Below, in pieces: positions 36,369 to 46,018 of a stretch of DNA of 64,000 bases. Below the pieces are notes generated by a model. The model saw nothing but the letters and a program-made list of their open reading frames with translations. It was not told where the DNA came from and did not search any database. The DNA is taken from assembly GCF_000826685.1 (NCBI RefSeq), contig NZ_JROO01000028.1, forward strand, positions 62,001 to 126,000, given 5' to 3'. Source of the stretch: Streptomonospora alba (GTDB lineage Bacteria > Actinomycetota > Actinomycetes > Streptosporangiales > Streptosporangiaceae). The stretch's first letter is position 1. Every line of letters starts with the position of its first letter. Position numbers and translations under genes: made by a program.

Positions 36369-36460
36369 GAGAGGCTCCTCTGGAAAGTCGGGCCGGCGCG
36401 GTCCCGGAGCGCTGCGCGTGGGCGCACGCGCCGCGTGGCCGCGCCGAGGACGTCGATGGC

Positions 36461-36493
36461 GGCCTCCGGTGCGCCCGCGGTGCACCGGAGGCC
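36461..36493 (-). terminator. parC terminator
   Basis: GGCCTCCGGTGC / GCACCGGAGGCC, 12-bp perfect arms with a 9-nt loop, 5 nt past the parC stop on the minus strand. Confidence 0.75.
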
Positions 36494-36497
36494 GTGC

Positions 36498-38996
36498 TCA
36501 GCCGGTCGTACCGGAGCCGGCGGCCGAGGCCAGGCCGGTGTCGGTGCGGCCGGTTCCGACCACGGCGATGGGCCGCGGCAGCGGCTCGCCGGAGCCGTCG
36601 CGGCGCTCGTCGAGGTCGGGCAGCCGGATCGGGCCGCCGTCGGCCCGGCTCGCACGGGCCGGCGACCGGCCGATCCACGCCAGGACCAGCCGGTCCTCAC
36701 CCTTGAGGAAGCGCTGGCAGCGTACACCGCCGGTGGCCCGCCCCTTGGTCGGGAATGCCTCGAACGGGGTGACCTTGGCCGATCCGCCGCCGGTGTCGGG
36801 CAACTCCTCGGTGCTTCCGGCCACCGTGAGCACCACGGTGTCCTCGGGTACCGGCACGGCGCCGAACCACAGCGCCCGACCGTCCTCGGGCAGGCGCACG
36901 CCGACCACGCCGGCGGCGGGCCGGCCCTGCGGACGGACGGCCTCGGCGGGGAAGCGCAGCAGCTGCGCCTCGGTGGTGACGAAGACCAGGTCCTCGTCGC
37001 CGGTGGCCAGTTGCGAAGCGCCGATGACCCGGTCGCCGTCGCGCAGGCCGATGATCTCGAAGTCGTCCTTGTTGGGCGGCGATTCCGAGGCCACCCGTTT
37101 GACCACGCCCTGGGCGGTGCCTACGGCGATGCCGGGGCCGTCGTCGTCCAGGGCCGCCACCGAGACGACGCGCTCACCCTCCTCCAGCTGGACGAACTCC
37201 TCGACGGGCAGGCCATGGGCCTGTGACGGGGAGTCGGAGGCGTCGTCGGGCAGTTCGGGCAGCTCCACCACCGGCACGCGGATCGCCCGTCCCAAGTCGG
37301 TGATCAGCCCGATGTCGCCGCGCGAGGTGGTGGGCACCGAGGCCGCAACGGCGTCGTGCTGGGTGCGCAACCCGTCGTGCATCGGCGGCACGTGCTGCCC
37401 GGAGCTGCGGCCCAGCAGGCCCGTGGAGCTGAGTAGGACGTGGCAGGGCCGGTCGGCCATCTCCAGGGGGATCGAGGCGTTGCGGGTCTCGCCCGAGCTC
37501 TCCTGCAGCACGGTGCGCCGCGGCGTGACGTAGTCCTTGGCGACCTCGCCCAGTTCCTTGGAGACCAGCCGGCGCAGCTTGGAGTCGGACTCCAGGACGG
37601 CGGTCAGCTCCTCGATGTCCTTGCGCAGCTGGTCGCGCTCGTTCTCCAGCTCCAGCCGGTCGTACTTGGTCAGGCGGCGCAGCGGGGTGTCGAGGATGTA
37701 GCGCGCCTGGGTGTCGGACAGCTCGAAGGTCGTCATCAGCCGCTGGCGCGCCTGGGCGGTGTCCTCGGAATCGCGGATCAGCGCGATGACCTCGTCGATG
37801 TTCAGCAGCGCGACCAGCAGGCCCCCGACGAGGTGCAGCCGCTCCTCGCGCTTGGCGCGGCGGTGCTCGCAGCGGCGCCGGACGACGTCGAGGCGGTGGT
37901 CGACGAACACCTGCAGCAGGTCGAGCAGCCCCATCGTGTGCGGCTGGCCGTCGACCAGGGCGACGTTGTTGACGCCGAAGCTCTCCTCCATCGGCGTCAG
38001 GCGGTAGAGCTCCTCCAGTACGGCCTCGGGGTTGAAGCCGTTCTTGAGCTCGATGACCAGGCGCAAGCCCTGATTGCGGTCGGTGAGGTCCTTCAGGTCG
38101 CTGATGCCCTGCAGCTTCTTGTTCTGCACCAGCTCCTTGATGCGGCTGACGACCTTCTCCGGACCCACGTTGTAGGGCAGCTCGGTGATCACGAGTCCCG
38201 TGCGGCGCGGCGAGACCTTCTCGACGCTGACGGTGGCGCGTGTGCGGAAGGTGCCCCGCCCCGTGCGGTAGGCGTCGCGGACGCCGTCGAGCCCGACGAT
38301 CGTGCCGCCCGTGGGCAGGTCGGGGCCCGGCACGTACTCCATCAGGTCCTCGAGCGAGGCGTCGGGGTGCGCGATCAGGTGGCGCGCCGCCGTGATGACC
38401 TCGCCCAGGTTGTGCGGAACCATGTTGGTGGCCATGCCGACGGCGATCCCCGAGGCCCCGTTGACGAGCAGGTTGGGGAAGGCGGCGGGCAGGACCTCGG
38501 GCTCGTTCTCCTGGCCGTCGTAGTTGGGCTGGAAGTCGACGACGTTCTCGTCCAGCGAGGACACCAGCAGTTGGGCGGCCCGGCCCAGTCGGGCCTCGGT
38601 GTAGCGCATGGCCGCCGGCGCGTCGTCGCCGCCCAGGGAGCCGAAGTTGCCGTGCCCGTCGACGAGCGGCACCCGCATCGAGAAGGGCTGGCTCATCCGC
38701 ACCATGGCGTCGTAGATGGCGCTGTCGCCGTGCGGGTGCAGCTTGCCCATCACCTCGCCGACCACGCGGGCGCACTTGACGTGGGCGCGGTCGGGGCGCA
38801 GCCCCATCTCGTTCATCTGGTAGAGGATGCGCCGCTGGACCGGCTTCATCCCGTCGCGGGCGTCGGGAAGCGCCCGCTGATAGATCACCGAATAGGCGTA
38901 TTCGAGGAAGCTGCCGCGCATCTCCTCGGACACGTCGATGTCGATGATCTTCTCAGCGAGTTCCTCGGGAGGTGGTGGAGAGGTTGTACGGGCCAT
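36498..38996 (-). CDS. parC: DNA topoisomerase IV subunit A (GyrA/ParC family)
   Basis: The 832-aa DNA-cleaving subunit of a type IIA topoisomerase. It has the breakage-reunion domain [31 protein letters not shown], the catalytic tyrosine Tyr132 in [21 protein letters not shown]-like region ([49 protein letters not shown]) and a C-terminal beta-pinwheel. The GyrA box (QRRGGKG) is not seen in the pinwheel, which supports ParC over GyrA. It faces parE across three interior genes. The ATG at 38996 has no clear ribosome-binding site; CAGAAT 7 nt upstream suggests a leaderless start. Confidence 0.92.
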   Translation of the reverse strand: MARTTSPPPPEELAEKIIDIDVSEEMRGSFLEYAYSVIYQRALPDARDGMKPVQRRILYQMNEMGLRPDRAHVKCARVVGEVMGKLHPHGDSAIYDAMVRMSQPFSMRVPLVDGHGNFGSLGGDDAPAAMRYTEARLGRAAQLLVSSLDENVVDFQPNYDGQENEPEVLPAAFPNLLVNGASGIAVGMATNMVPHNLGEVITAARHLIAHPDASLEDLMEYVPGPDLPTGGTIVGLDGVRDAYRTGRGTFRTRATVSVEKVSPRRTGLVITELPYNVGPEKVVSRIKELVQNKKLQGISDLKDLTDRNQGLRLVIELKNGFNPEAVLEELYRLTPMEESFGVNNVALVDGQPHTMGLLDLLQVFVDHRLDVVRRRCEHRRAKREERLHLVGGLLVALLNIDEVIALIRDSEDTAQARQRLMTTFELSDTQARYILDTPLRRLTKYDRLELENERDQLRKDIEELTAVLESDSKLRRLVSKELGEVAKDYVTPRRTVLQESSGETRNASIPLEMADRPCHVLLSSTGLLGRSSGQHVPPMHDGLRTQHDAVAASVPTTSRGDIGLITDLGRAIRVPVVELPELPDDASDSPSQAHGLPVEEFVQLEEGERVVSVAALDDDGPGIAVGTAQGVVKRVASESPPNKDDFEIIGLRDGDRVIGASQLATGDEDLVFVTTEAQLLRFPAEAVRPQGRPAAGVVGVRLPEDGRALWFGAVPVPEDTVVLTVAGSTEELPDTGGGSAKVTPFEAFPTKGRATGGVRCQRFLKGEDRLVLAWIGRSPARASRADGGPIRLPDLDERRDGSGEPLPRPIAVVGTGRTDTGLASAAGSGTTG

Positions 38997-39496
38997 GTCG
39001 GCAATTCTGGCCCGCCGCGCCGACCATCGCGAACCGGGGCGCCCGCGCCCGGCCCGCCGCGTCGCGTTAGGATTCCGTCAAAATGCCGGTAATTTGGGGC
39101 GCCCGCGGGCTTCGACGCCGACGCTGTCGCGACGATGCCCACGGTGCGTGACGGGGAGGACCACGGCGACAGTCCCGTACAGCGAACGCGGGTGAGATGA
39201 GTCACGCCTCCGAAGGGGCGACGCACGGAGGCGACCCGCCCACGGATGTGCCTGCGCAGGCGGGTCGAGGTGCGCTACGCAGTGTGTGCAGCCGGTGAGG
39301 GCGATGGGAGGCGGCGAATGCTACATCCGTTCCGGGGGCAGTCAAAGCGGGGGCGGTGGCTGCGACCGGCGTATGTGGCGTTTCGCGCGTTCCCGGCGGA
39401 TTCCGGCCTCGCCGCGGCCCCGTTCGTCCAGCGCACCCTGCCGGCCCCCTCCGACCGCCGCCCGGCGGCCCTGTGCCACCGCCGGTCCGATCGACG
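38997..39496. other. Divergent promoter region between parC and mnhA
   Basis: About 500 bp without a credible gene. The relatively AT-rich patch at 39065-39095 (TTAGGATTCC, TCAAAATGCC, GGTAATTTGG) is the likeliest promoter site. No riboswitch-like structure was recognised. Confidence 0.4.
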
Positions 39497-42145
39497 ATGA
39501 GCGACACGCCCATGCTGCTGCCTGCCATCCTCGCGCTGCACGCCGCCGTGGCGGCGCTGCTGCCGCTGCTCGCCGACCGCTTCGGCGCCCGGATCTTCCT
39601 GCTCGCCGGGCTGCCGCCCGCCGCTGCGGCTGTGTGGGCGCTGGCCAACGCCTCCGGAATCCTCTCCGGCGCCCCGGTGACGGCCGGCATCGCCTGGGCG
39701 CCCGCGCTGAAGATCGGCCTGGACTTCCGCGTCGACGGACTCTCCCTGGCGATGACGCTGCTGGTCAGCGGGGTGGGCGCGATCATCTTCGGCTACTGCG
39801 CCGCCTACTTCCGTGCGGATGAGCGCGGCCTGGGCCGGCTGGCCGCGATCATGGTGCTGTTCGCCGGGTCCATGCTCGGCGTGGTCACCACCGACAACCT
39901 CTTCGCGCTGTACGTCTTCTGGGAGCTGACCTCGATCACCTCCTTCCTGCTGGTGGGCCACGAGGACCACAAGGAGCAGGCGCGGCGCGCGGCCACCCAG
40001 GCGCTGGTCACCACCACCGGTACCGGGCTGCTGATGCTCATCGGGTTCATCATGCTCGGCACGGCCGCCGGCGACTACAGCATCTCGGGCCTGGTGGCCG
40101 ACCCTCCGGAGGGCGGTCCGTGGCTGACGGGGGCCCTCGTCCTGGTGCTTGTGGGCGCCTTCGCCAAGTCCGCACAGGTGCCGCTGCACTTCTGGCTGCC
40201 GGCCGCGATGGTCGCCCCCACTCCGGTCAGCGCTTATCTGCACGCCGCCGCCATGGTCAAGGGCGGGGTCTACCTCGTCGCCCGCCTGGCCCCGGGCTTC
40301 GCCGAGGCCGGCGTGTGGCAGGCCCTGGTGCTGTCGGTGGGCCTGGCCACCATGATCGTGGGCGGATGGCGGGCCCTGCGCCAGGACGACCTGAAGCTGC
40401 TGCTGGCCTACGGCACCGTCAGCCAGTTGGGGTTTCTGACCCTGCTCGGCGGCGCCGGCACCCAGGTGGCCGCCACGGCCATGATCGGCACGCTCATCGC
40501 CCACGGCCTGTTCAAGTCGGCGCTGTTTCTGAGTGTGGGCGTCATCGATCACGAGACCGGCTCCCGCAGCATCAGCCGGCTCAGCGGGCTGGGACGGCGC
40601 ATGCCCCTCCTGGCGGCGGTCGCCACCCTGGCCGCGGCGTCGATGGCCGGGCTGCCGCCACTGATCGGGTTCGCCGCCAAGGAGGCGGCCCTGGAGGCGT
40701 TCGTGCCTGGGGCGGCCCCCTCGCCGCCGCCCGTGGCGGCCGGGGCGATGCTGGCCGGGGTCGCGCTGGCCTCCGTCCTCACCTTCGCCTACAGCGCGCG
40801 GTTCGTCTGGGGTGCCTTCGCCGTCAAACCCACCGTGGCCGAGAACCGAGCGGGGGCGCCCTCGCCGCTCTTCGCCGCCGCCCCCGTCGTGCTGGCCGCC
40901 CTGAGCCTCGTCCTGGGGATCGCACCCGCACTCGTCGATCACCTCGCCCAGGGCTACGCCCACGCGCTGCCGGCCGGGCACAAGCCCTACCATCTGGCGC
41001 TGTGGCACGGCCTGACGCCGACGCTGCTGCTGACCGTGCTCGTGGTGGCCGCCGGCGTGGCGCTGTTCCTCAAGCGCCGGGCCGTGGGGCGGCTGCAGAA
41101 CGCGATGCCGCGCTGGCCCGACGCCGAGTACGGCTACCACCTGTTCCTGCACGGGGTCTACACCGTCGCGTTGAGCGTCACCCGGCGCTCCCAGAGCGGG
41201 TCCCTGCCCGTGTACCTGGGCATCATCCTCGCCACGATCCTGGCCCTGCCGGGCGTGCGGCTGGTGGCCGGGCTCATCACGGGCGGCATCGCCGTGCCCG
41301 GTCCCGAGGACGGGCTGCGGATCTGGGACAGTCCCCTGGAGCTGCTGGTGGCGACGGTCATCGTCGTCACCTCCATCGCCACCGTGCGCGAGCACCGGCG
41401 CTTCCCCTCGCTGATCCTGCTCAACGTGGTCGGGTTCGGCACCGCCGGGCTGTTCGTGCTGCACGGCGCGCCCGACCTCGCGCTCACCCTGGTCCTGGTC
41501 GAGACGCTGACCACGATCATCCTCGTCTTCGTCCTGCGCCGGCTGCCCACGACCTTCAGCGTGCGGCCCGACGGGTGGGGAAAGCGGCTGACCGTACTGC
41601 TGTGCACGGCCGCGGGCAGCTTCATCGCTCTCGCGCTGTGGCTGATGACCGCGGCGCGGTCCGGCGATCCCGTCTCCACGGGCTACGCCGACCGCGCCGG
41701 CGAGGCCGGCGGTACCAACCTCGTGAACATGATCCTCGCCGACTTCCGCGCGCTGGACACGCTGGGCGAGGTCGTCGTCCTGGTCACCGCAGCGGTGGCG
41801 GTGTCCTCGCTGGTGCTGCTGAACCGGCGCGACAGGGTGGTCGACGAGTCCTCGGCCGAGCCCGCGGTTCCGGCACCCGGGAATGCCGGCGGTACCGGCG
41901 AGGACCCCGGGCCGCCCGGTACCGGCGCGCTCGCGCTGCCGGTACACACGGCGGGTGCGGAGGCGGTGGGTGGCGAGCCCGCCGAGCGCGATCCCCGGCG
42001 GGGGCCGGAGTCGGATGCGGCCGACGCTGACGCGGAGGCGCCGGAAGCGCCGGAAGCGCCGGAAGCGCCGGACGAGTCGGAAGGGCCGGCCGGGGGCCGG
42101 CGCGGCGACAGCGAGCAGGGGGAGGACAGCGACGATGAGCGGTGA
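39497..42145 (+). CDS. mnhA: Mrp/Mnh Na+/H+ antiporter subunit A
   Basis: The largest subunit of the multi-protein Na+/H+ antiporter, 882 aa, related to respiratory complex I NuoL. It has more than 15 membrane segments, with the proton-channel signatures LYVFWELTSITSFLLVGH, FAKSAQVPLHFWLPAAMVAPTPVSAYLHAAAMVKGGVYLVARL and AYGTVSQLGFLTLLGG. The C-terminal part (about 560-770) holds extra helices with LLNVVGFGTAGLFVLHGAPDLALTLVLVETLTTIILVFVLRRLP, the MnhA-specific extension. A long hydrophilic Pro/Glu tail (about 785-882) with EAP repeats is unusual. The start ATG at 39497 lacks a clear ribosome-binding site. The stop overlaps mnhB. Confidence 0.95.
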   Translation: MSDTPMLLPAILALHAAVAALLPLLADRFGARIFLLAGLPPAAAAVWALANASGILSGAPVTAGIAWAPALKIGLDFRVDGLSLAMTLLVSGVGAIIFGYCAAYFRADERGLGRLAAIMVLFAGSMLGVVTTDNLFALYVFWELTSITSFLLVGHEDHKEQARRAATQALVTTTGTGLLMLIGFIMLGTAAGDYSISGLVADPPEGGPWLTGALVLVLVGAFAKSAQVPLHFWLPAAMVAPTPVSAYLHAAAMVKGGVYLVARLAPGFAEAGVWQALVLSVGLATMIVGGWRALRQDDLKLLLAYGTVSQLGFLTLLGGAGTQVAATAMIGTLIAHGLFKSALFLSVGVIDHETGSRSISRLSGLGRRMPLLAAVATLAAASMAGLPPLIGFAAKEAALEAFVPGAAPSPPPVAAGAMLAGVALASVLTFAYSARFVWGAFAVKPTVAENRAGAPSPLFAAAPVVLAALSLVLGIAPALVDHLAQGYAHALPAGHKPYHLALWHGLTPTLLLTVLVVAAGVALFLKRRAVGRLQNAMPRWPDAEYGYHLFLHGVYTVALSVTRRSQSGSLPVYLGIILATILALPGVRLVAGLITGGIAVPGPEDGLRIWDSPLELLVATVIVVTSIATVREHRRFPSLILLNVVGFGTAGLFVLHGAPDLALTLVLVETLTTIILVFVLRRLPTTFSVRPDGWGKRLTVLLCTAAGSFIALALWLMTAARSGDPVSTGYADRAGEAGGTNLVNMILADFRALDTLGEVVVLVTAAVAVSSLVLLNRRDRVVDESSAEPAVPAPGNAGGTGEDPGPPGTGALALPVHTAGAEAVGGEPAERDPRRGPESDAADADAEAPEAPEAPEAPDESEGPAGGRRGDSEQGEDSDDER
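42041..42067 (+). repeat. 9-bp tandem repeat inside mnhA
   Basis: Three exact copies of CCGGAAGCG encode an EAP tripeptide run in the acidic cytosolic tail of MnhA. A length-variable site is likely. Confidence 0.8.
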
Positions 42146-42776
42146 CGAACCGGCCCGCGCAGGGCCCAGCCCGGGGCGCGCCGCGGGCGAATGGGGACGC
42201 GCCGACCGCAGCGGCGCACCGCCGGAGAACTGGGAAGCGCCCCGCGAGCGGTGGCTGAGCACCGCGGTGCGGCCTGCGTTCGGCCCGCGCTCGGTGCTGC
42301 TGGAGGTCGCCGCGCGGCTGCTGACCCCCGCCATCCTCGTGTTCTCGGTGTTCCTGCTGGTCTCCGGCCACGACCGGCCCGGCGGCGGGTTCGCCGGCGG
42401 CCTGGTGGCCAGCATGGCCTACGTGCTGCGCTACATCGCCGGCGGCCGCCGCGAGCTCGCGGCCGGTATACCGATGCGCCCCAACGGCCTGCTCGCACTG
42501 GGCATGCTGCTGGTCTGCGGCACCGCCGCCGCCCCGCTGCTGGCCGGCCACCCGATGCTGGAGGTCTACAGCTACACCGCCCACCACCTGCCCCTCTTCG
42601 GCGAAGTGAAGTTCGCCAGCTACCTGCTCTTCGAATCGGGGGTGTTCCTCATCGTCGTCGGCCTGGTGCTCTCCGTCGTCGCCGCCCTGGGTGCGCGCAT
42701 GGAGGCCGAGGAAGAGGAGATCCGGGGCCGCCGCAGGAGCGGCGGCGCGGGCGCCGCGAAGGGGGAGAGGCCGTGA
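42135..42776 (+). CDS. mnhB: Mrp/Mnh antiporter subunit B
   Basis: A 213-aa membrane subunit. An N-terminal hydrophilic stretch of about 55 residues precedes the MnhB domain: LEVAARLLTPAILVFSVFLLVSGHDRPGGGFAGGLVASMAYVLRYIAGG, with the family signature GHDRPGGGFAGGL, then GLLALGMLLVCGTAAAPLLAG and FASYLLFESGVFLIVVGLVLSVVAALG. The ATG at 42135 lies 11 nt inside the mnhA end, indicating translational coupling. The tail is Glu/Arg-rich. Confidence 0.93.
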   Translation: MSGDEPARAGPSPGRAAGEWGRADRSGAPPENWEAPRERWLSTAVRPAFGPRSVLLEVAARLLTPAILVFSVFLLVSGHDRPGGGFAGGLVASMAYVLRYIAGGRRELAAGIPMRPNGLLALGMLLVCGTAAAPLLAGHPMLEVYSYTAHHLPLFGEVKFASYLLFESGVFLIVVGLVLSVVAALGARMEAEEEEIRGRRRSGGAGAAKGERP

Positions 42777-43147
42777 ACGCTCCGGGACTCGTGCTCATCT
42801 TCGCCGTGGCCGTCCTCTACTCCACCGGCTTCTACCTGCTGCTCCAGCGCTCCCTGATGCGGGTGGTCTTCGGCATCGTCATCCTGGGGCACGCGGCCAA
42901 CCTCTCGCTGATGCTCACCGACCACGCCATCACCCTGCCGCCGCTGCTGACGGGTAAGGACGGGCCCATCTCCGACCCGCTGCCCCAAGCCATGGCGCTG
43001 ACGGCGATCGTCATCACCTTCGGTGTGACCACGTTCCTGCTCGCGCTGGCCTACCGGGTATGGCTGGGCGACGACAACGACGAGGTCCCCGCCGACCTGG
43101 AGGACCGCCGCATCGGGCGGCTCTCGGAGCCGGAGGACTCGTCGTGA
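42773..43147 (+). CDS. mnhC: Mrp/Mnh antiporter subunit C (NuoK-like)
   Basis: A 124-aa protein with three membrane helices resembling NuoK: LVLIFAVAVLYSTGFYLLL, RVVFGIVILGHAANLSLML and QAMALTAIVITFGVTTFLLALAYRV. ALTAIVI is the NuoK/MnhC signature. The GTG start at 42773 overlaps the mnhB stop (GTGA) and has GGGGGAGAGG upstream. The C-terminus is acidic. Confidence 0.93.
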   Translation: MNAPGLVLIFAVAVLYSTGFYLLLQRSLMRVVFGIVILGHAANLSLMLTDHAITLPPLLTGKDGPISDPLPQAMALTAIVITFGVTTFLLALAYRVWLGDDNDEVPADLEDRRIGRLSEPEDSS

Positions 43148-44673
43148 ACACACTGCTGGCCGTGCCGGTCCTGGTGCCGCTGCTGGGAGCCGCCGCCTCG
43201 CTGCTGATGCGCCGCGCCCCGCGGCTGCAGCAGGGCGTCGCCGTGGCCGCGCTGACCGCGGTGGTGGTGGACACCGTGCTGCTGCTGCGCGTCACAGCCG
43301 ACGGGTCCGTGATCACCAGCCAGGCCGGCGCCTGGGAGGCGCCGCTGGGCGTCACCGTCGTCGCCGACCCGCTCTCGTCGCTGATGCTGGCGGTCTCGGC
43401 GGTCGTGCTGCTGGTGGTGCAGCTGTTCGCCATCGGCCAGGACATCGCCGGGCTCAGCCGCGCCATGCCGCAGGTGTTCCACCCCATCTACCTGGTGCTG
43501 ACCGCCGGGGTGTGCCTGTGCTTCCTGGCCGGCGACCTGTTCAACCTGTTCGTCGGCTTCGAGATCATGCTGACGGCCAGCTACGCGCTGATCACCCAGG
43601 CGCCCACGCGCGCCCGGGTGCGCGCCAGCATGATCTACACCGTGGTCAGCCTGACCTCCTCGATCCTGTTCCTGACCGGTATCGCGCTGATCTACGGGCT
43701 GACCGGCACCGTCAACCTGGCCGACATCGCCGTGAAGCTGGGCGGCGCCCCCGAAGAGCTGCGCATGGTTCTCGCGCTGCTGTTCCTCGTCGTCTTCGGC
43801 ATCAAGGCCGCGCTGGTGCCCATGCACTTCTGGCTGCCCGACAGCTACCCCGTGGCCATCACCCGGATCTCGGCCATCTTCGCCGCGCTGCTCACCAAGG
43901 TCGCTGTCTATGCCATCATCCGCAGCCAGACCCTGCTCTTCGGGCGCGACGACATCTCCGCGGTGCTGCTGTGCGTGGCGATCGCGACCATGCTCGTGGG
44001 CATCTTCGGCGCCCTCGTACAGGACGACATCAACCGGCTGATGTCCTTCGCGCTGGTCAGCCACATCGGGTTCATGATCTTCGGGCTGGGGCTGAACTCC
44101 GTGGCGGGTCTGGCCGCCGTGGTCGTCTACCTGGTGCACCACATCGTCGTCCAGGCCAACCTGTTCCTGGTCAACGGGCTGATCCGGCAGTACGCCGGGC
44201 ACAGCTCGCTGCGCGCCATGCGCGGGCTCAACACCGTCTCGCCCGTGATGTCCTTCTACTTCTTCATCCCCGCGATGAGCCTGGCCGGGCTGCCGCCGCT
44301 GTCGGGTTTCGTCGCCAAGGCCGCCCTGTTCCAGGCCGGAGTGGGCGTCGGCGGCTGGCTCGTCTACACCGCCCTCGCGGCCGGGGTGGCCACCAGCCTG
44401 CTGACCGTCATGGCCGTCTTCCGCATCTGGGTGCGCGGATTCTGGGGGACGCCGATGCCCGACATGGTCGAGGCCCGAGAGCGCCTCAAGCGCGGCTCCC
44501 ACCTGGCGGGCCTGCGGTTCATGGCGGCCATGACCGGTGTCATGGTCGCGATCGGGCTGGTGGTGGCCGGCGCGGCGGGCCCGCTGTCGGAGATCGCCTT
44601 CATCGCAGGGCACGACCTGATGAACGGCACCGCCTACATCGAAGCCGTACTGGGGGAGGGGGCCGCCCGATGA
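43144..44673 (+). CDS. mnhD: Mrp/Mnh antiporter subunit D (NuoN/NuoM-like)
   Basis: A 509-aa membrane subunit with about 14 helices, a second proton-channel module. Signatures: CLCFLAGDLFNLFVGFEIMLTASYALI (conserved Glu on the first discontinuous helix), IKAALVPMHFWLPDSYPVAITRISAIFAALLTKVAVYAIIRS and INRLMSFALVSHIGFMIFGLGL. The GTG start at 43144 overlaps the mnhC stop. The stop overlaps mnhE (ATGA). Confidence 0.95.
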   Translation: MNTLLAVPVLVPLLGAAASLLMRRAPRLQQGVAVAALTAVVVDTVLLLRVTADGSVITSQAGAWEAPLGVTVVADPLSSLMLAVSAVVLLVVQLFAIGQDIAGLSRAMPQVFHPIYLVLTAGVCLCFLAGDLFNLFVGFEIMLTASYALITQAPTRARVRASMIYTVVSLTSSILFLTGIALIYGLTGTVNLADIAVKLGGAPEELRMVLALLFLVVFGIKAALVPMHFWLPDSYPVAITRISAIFAALLTKVAVYAIIRSQTLLFGRDDISAVLLCVAIATMLVGIFGALVQDDINRLMSFALVSHIGFMIFGLGLNSVAGLAAVVVYLVHHIVVQANLFLVNGLIRQYAGHSSLRAMRGLNTVSPVMSFYFFIPAMSLAGLPPLSGFVAKAALFQAGVGVGGWLVYTALAAGVATSLLTVMAVFRIWVRGFWGTPMPDMVEARERLKRGSHLAGLRFMAAMTGVMVAIGLVVAGAAGPLSEIAFIAGHDLMNGTAYIEAVLGEGAAR

Positions 44674-45290
44674 GCGCACCGTCGGACGCCGGCGCCGAAC
44701 CGGGGCGCCCTGTCCGCAGGCAGCTGCTCGGCCGGCTGGTCATGGCCGTGTGGCTGACCCTCATGTGGGTGATCCTGTGGGGCGACGCGAGCCCGGGCAC
44801 TGTCGTGGCCGGAGCCGGTGTCGCGGCGGGCTGCTACTACGCCGCGCGGCTGCCGCACCTGCCCGTGCGGCTGCGCTTCCGCCCTCTGCGTATCGTGCTG
44901 CTGATCGGCCATATCGCCGTGGACATGCTCGTCTCCAGCGTGCGGGTGGCGTTCCATGCGCTCTGGCGGCCCGCGCAGATGCGCGGCGCCATCGTGGCGG
45001 TGCCCATGCGCACCGACTCCGACCTGCTGCTGGTAATGGTCAGCGCCGGGCTTTCGCTGATCACCGGCAGCCTGGTGATCGAGCTCAACCGCGAGGAGGG
45101 CGTGCTCTACGTCCACGGCACCCCCGTCTCCTCGGAGCGCTCGGTGCGCCATCTGCGCCGCCAAGTCCGGCGCACCGAGGAGCGGTTCGTCCGCGCGTTC
45201 GGCACCCAGCGCGACATCGACGAGTTCGAGCGCGAGGAGCAGGAGCTGCTCCGGGCCGACGAGGAGAACTCCGAGGAGGAGACCCGATGA
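44670..45290 (+). CDS. mnhE: Mrp/Mnh antiporter subunit E
   Basis: A 206-aa protein with two or three membrane helices near the N-terminus (LVMAVWLTLMWVILWGD, GTVVAGAGVAAGCYYAARL) and the MnhE core IVLLIGHIAVDMLVSSVRVAFHALW...IVAVPMRTDSDLLLVMVSAGLSLITGSLVIEL...VLYVHGTP. The C-terminal charged helix (RRTEERFVRAFGTQRDIDEFEREEQELL) is longer than in Bacillus homologues. ATGA overlap with mnhD; the end overlaps mnhF. Confidence 0.92.
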   Translation: MSAPSDAGAEPGRPVRRQLLGRLVMAVWLTLMWVILWGDASPGTVVAGAGVAAGCYYAARLPHLPVRLRFRPLRIVLLIGHIAVDMLVSSVRVAFHALWRPAQMRGAIVAVPMRTDSDLLLVMVSAGLSLITGSLVIELNREEGVLYVHGTPVSSERSVRHLRRQVRRTEERFVRAFGTQRDIDEFEREEQELLRADEENSEEETR

Positions 45291-45565
45291 ATCCGCTGGA
45301 CTACGCCTACACGGTGACCTTCGTGCTGCTGGGGGCGGCCGTGCTGCTGACCCTGTACCGGCTGGTGCGCGGCCCGTCGGTGATGGACCGGCTCGTGTGC
45401 CTGAACGCCGTCTCGGTGCTGCTGGTGACCTTCATCGCGGTCGAGGTGGCGCTGCGCGGCGATCACGCCTACATCGGCCTGGTGATCACCTTCGCGCTGC
45501 TGGGGTTCATCGGCTCGCTGACCGCGGCCCGCTTCGCGGAGAGGAGGGCCCATGACCGCGGGTGA
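45287..45565 (+). CDS. mnhF: Mrp/Mnh antiporter subunit F
   Basis: A 92-aa protein with three membrane helices and the MnhF signature RLVRGPSVMDRLVCLNAVSVLLVTFIAVEVALRG, then YIGLVITFALLGFIGSLTAARF. The ATG at 45287 overlaps the mnhE stop by 4 nt. The end overlaps mnhG by 14 nt. Confidence 0.93.
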   Translation: MNPLDYAYTVTFVLLGAAVLLTLYRLVRGPSVMDRLVCLNAVSVLLVTFIAVEVALRGDHAYIGLVITFALLGFIGSLTAARFAERRAHDRG

Positions 45566-45917
45566 CATCGCCACCGCCGTCCTGCTGCCGCTGGGTGCGG
45601 CCTTCGCCTTCACCGGAACGGTCGGGCTGGTGCGCTTTCCCACGCTGCTGGGGCGGGTGCACGCCGCGACCAAGCCCGACACCGTCGCACTGGTGCTGGT
45701 TCTGGCGGGCGCGGCCTTCCAGCTGCCCGACCCGCGCGTCGCCGCCTGGCTGGGGCTGGCGGCGCTGTTCCAGTTCCTGACGGCACCGGTGCTGGCCCAG
45801 ACCTTCGGGCGCGTGGCCTACAGCCGCGGCGAGATCAGCACCGGGCACCTGATCACCGACGAGCTCGCCGACGCGGTGGAACGCTCGCGGGAGGACGACG
45901 ACGGCGACGGCGGCTGA
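45552..45917 (+). CDS. mnhG: Mrp/Mnh antiporter subunit G
   Basis: A 121-aa protein with three membrane helices and the MnhG signature GAAFAFTGTVGLVRFPTLLGRVHAATKPDTVALVLVLAGAAF. It is last of the seven-gene operon and completes a full group of Mrp subunits. The acidic tail ends DDDGDGG. The ATG at 45552 sits within mnhF, after GGAGAGGAGG. Confidence 0.93.
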   Translation: MTAGDIATAVLLPLGAAFAFTGTVGLVRFPTLLGRVHAATKPDTVALVLVLAGAAFQLPDPRVAAWLGLAALFQFLTAPVLAQTFGRVAYSRGEISTGHLITDELADAVERSREDDDGDGG

Positions 45918-46018
45918 GGGAACCGAGGAGCCTGCCGCCCCTCGCAGGTGCGGACCCGGCGGCACCGGCATGTGGACGGCCGCCGCACCGCGAGGCGCGG
46001 TTCTGATAGCAAGGGGCC

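Noticed and set aside
35797-36678. N-terminal extension of the TPR gene through the carbonic anhydrase locus
   Set aside because: It overlaps the well-supported carbonic anhydrase in another frame. A good GTG with a ribosome-binding site begins the TPR protein at 35796.
39275-42415. 1046-codon minus-strand frame across mnhA
   Set aside because: Antisense shadow of the mnhA coding frame, Gln/His/Gly-rich and low-complexity.
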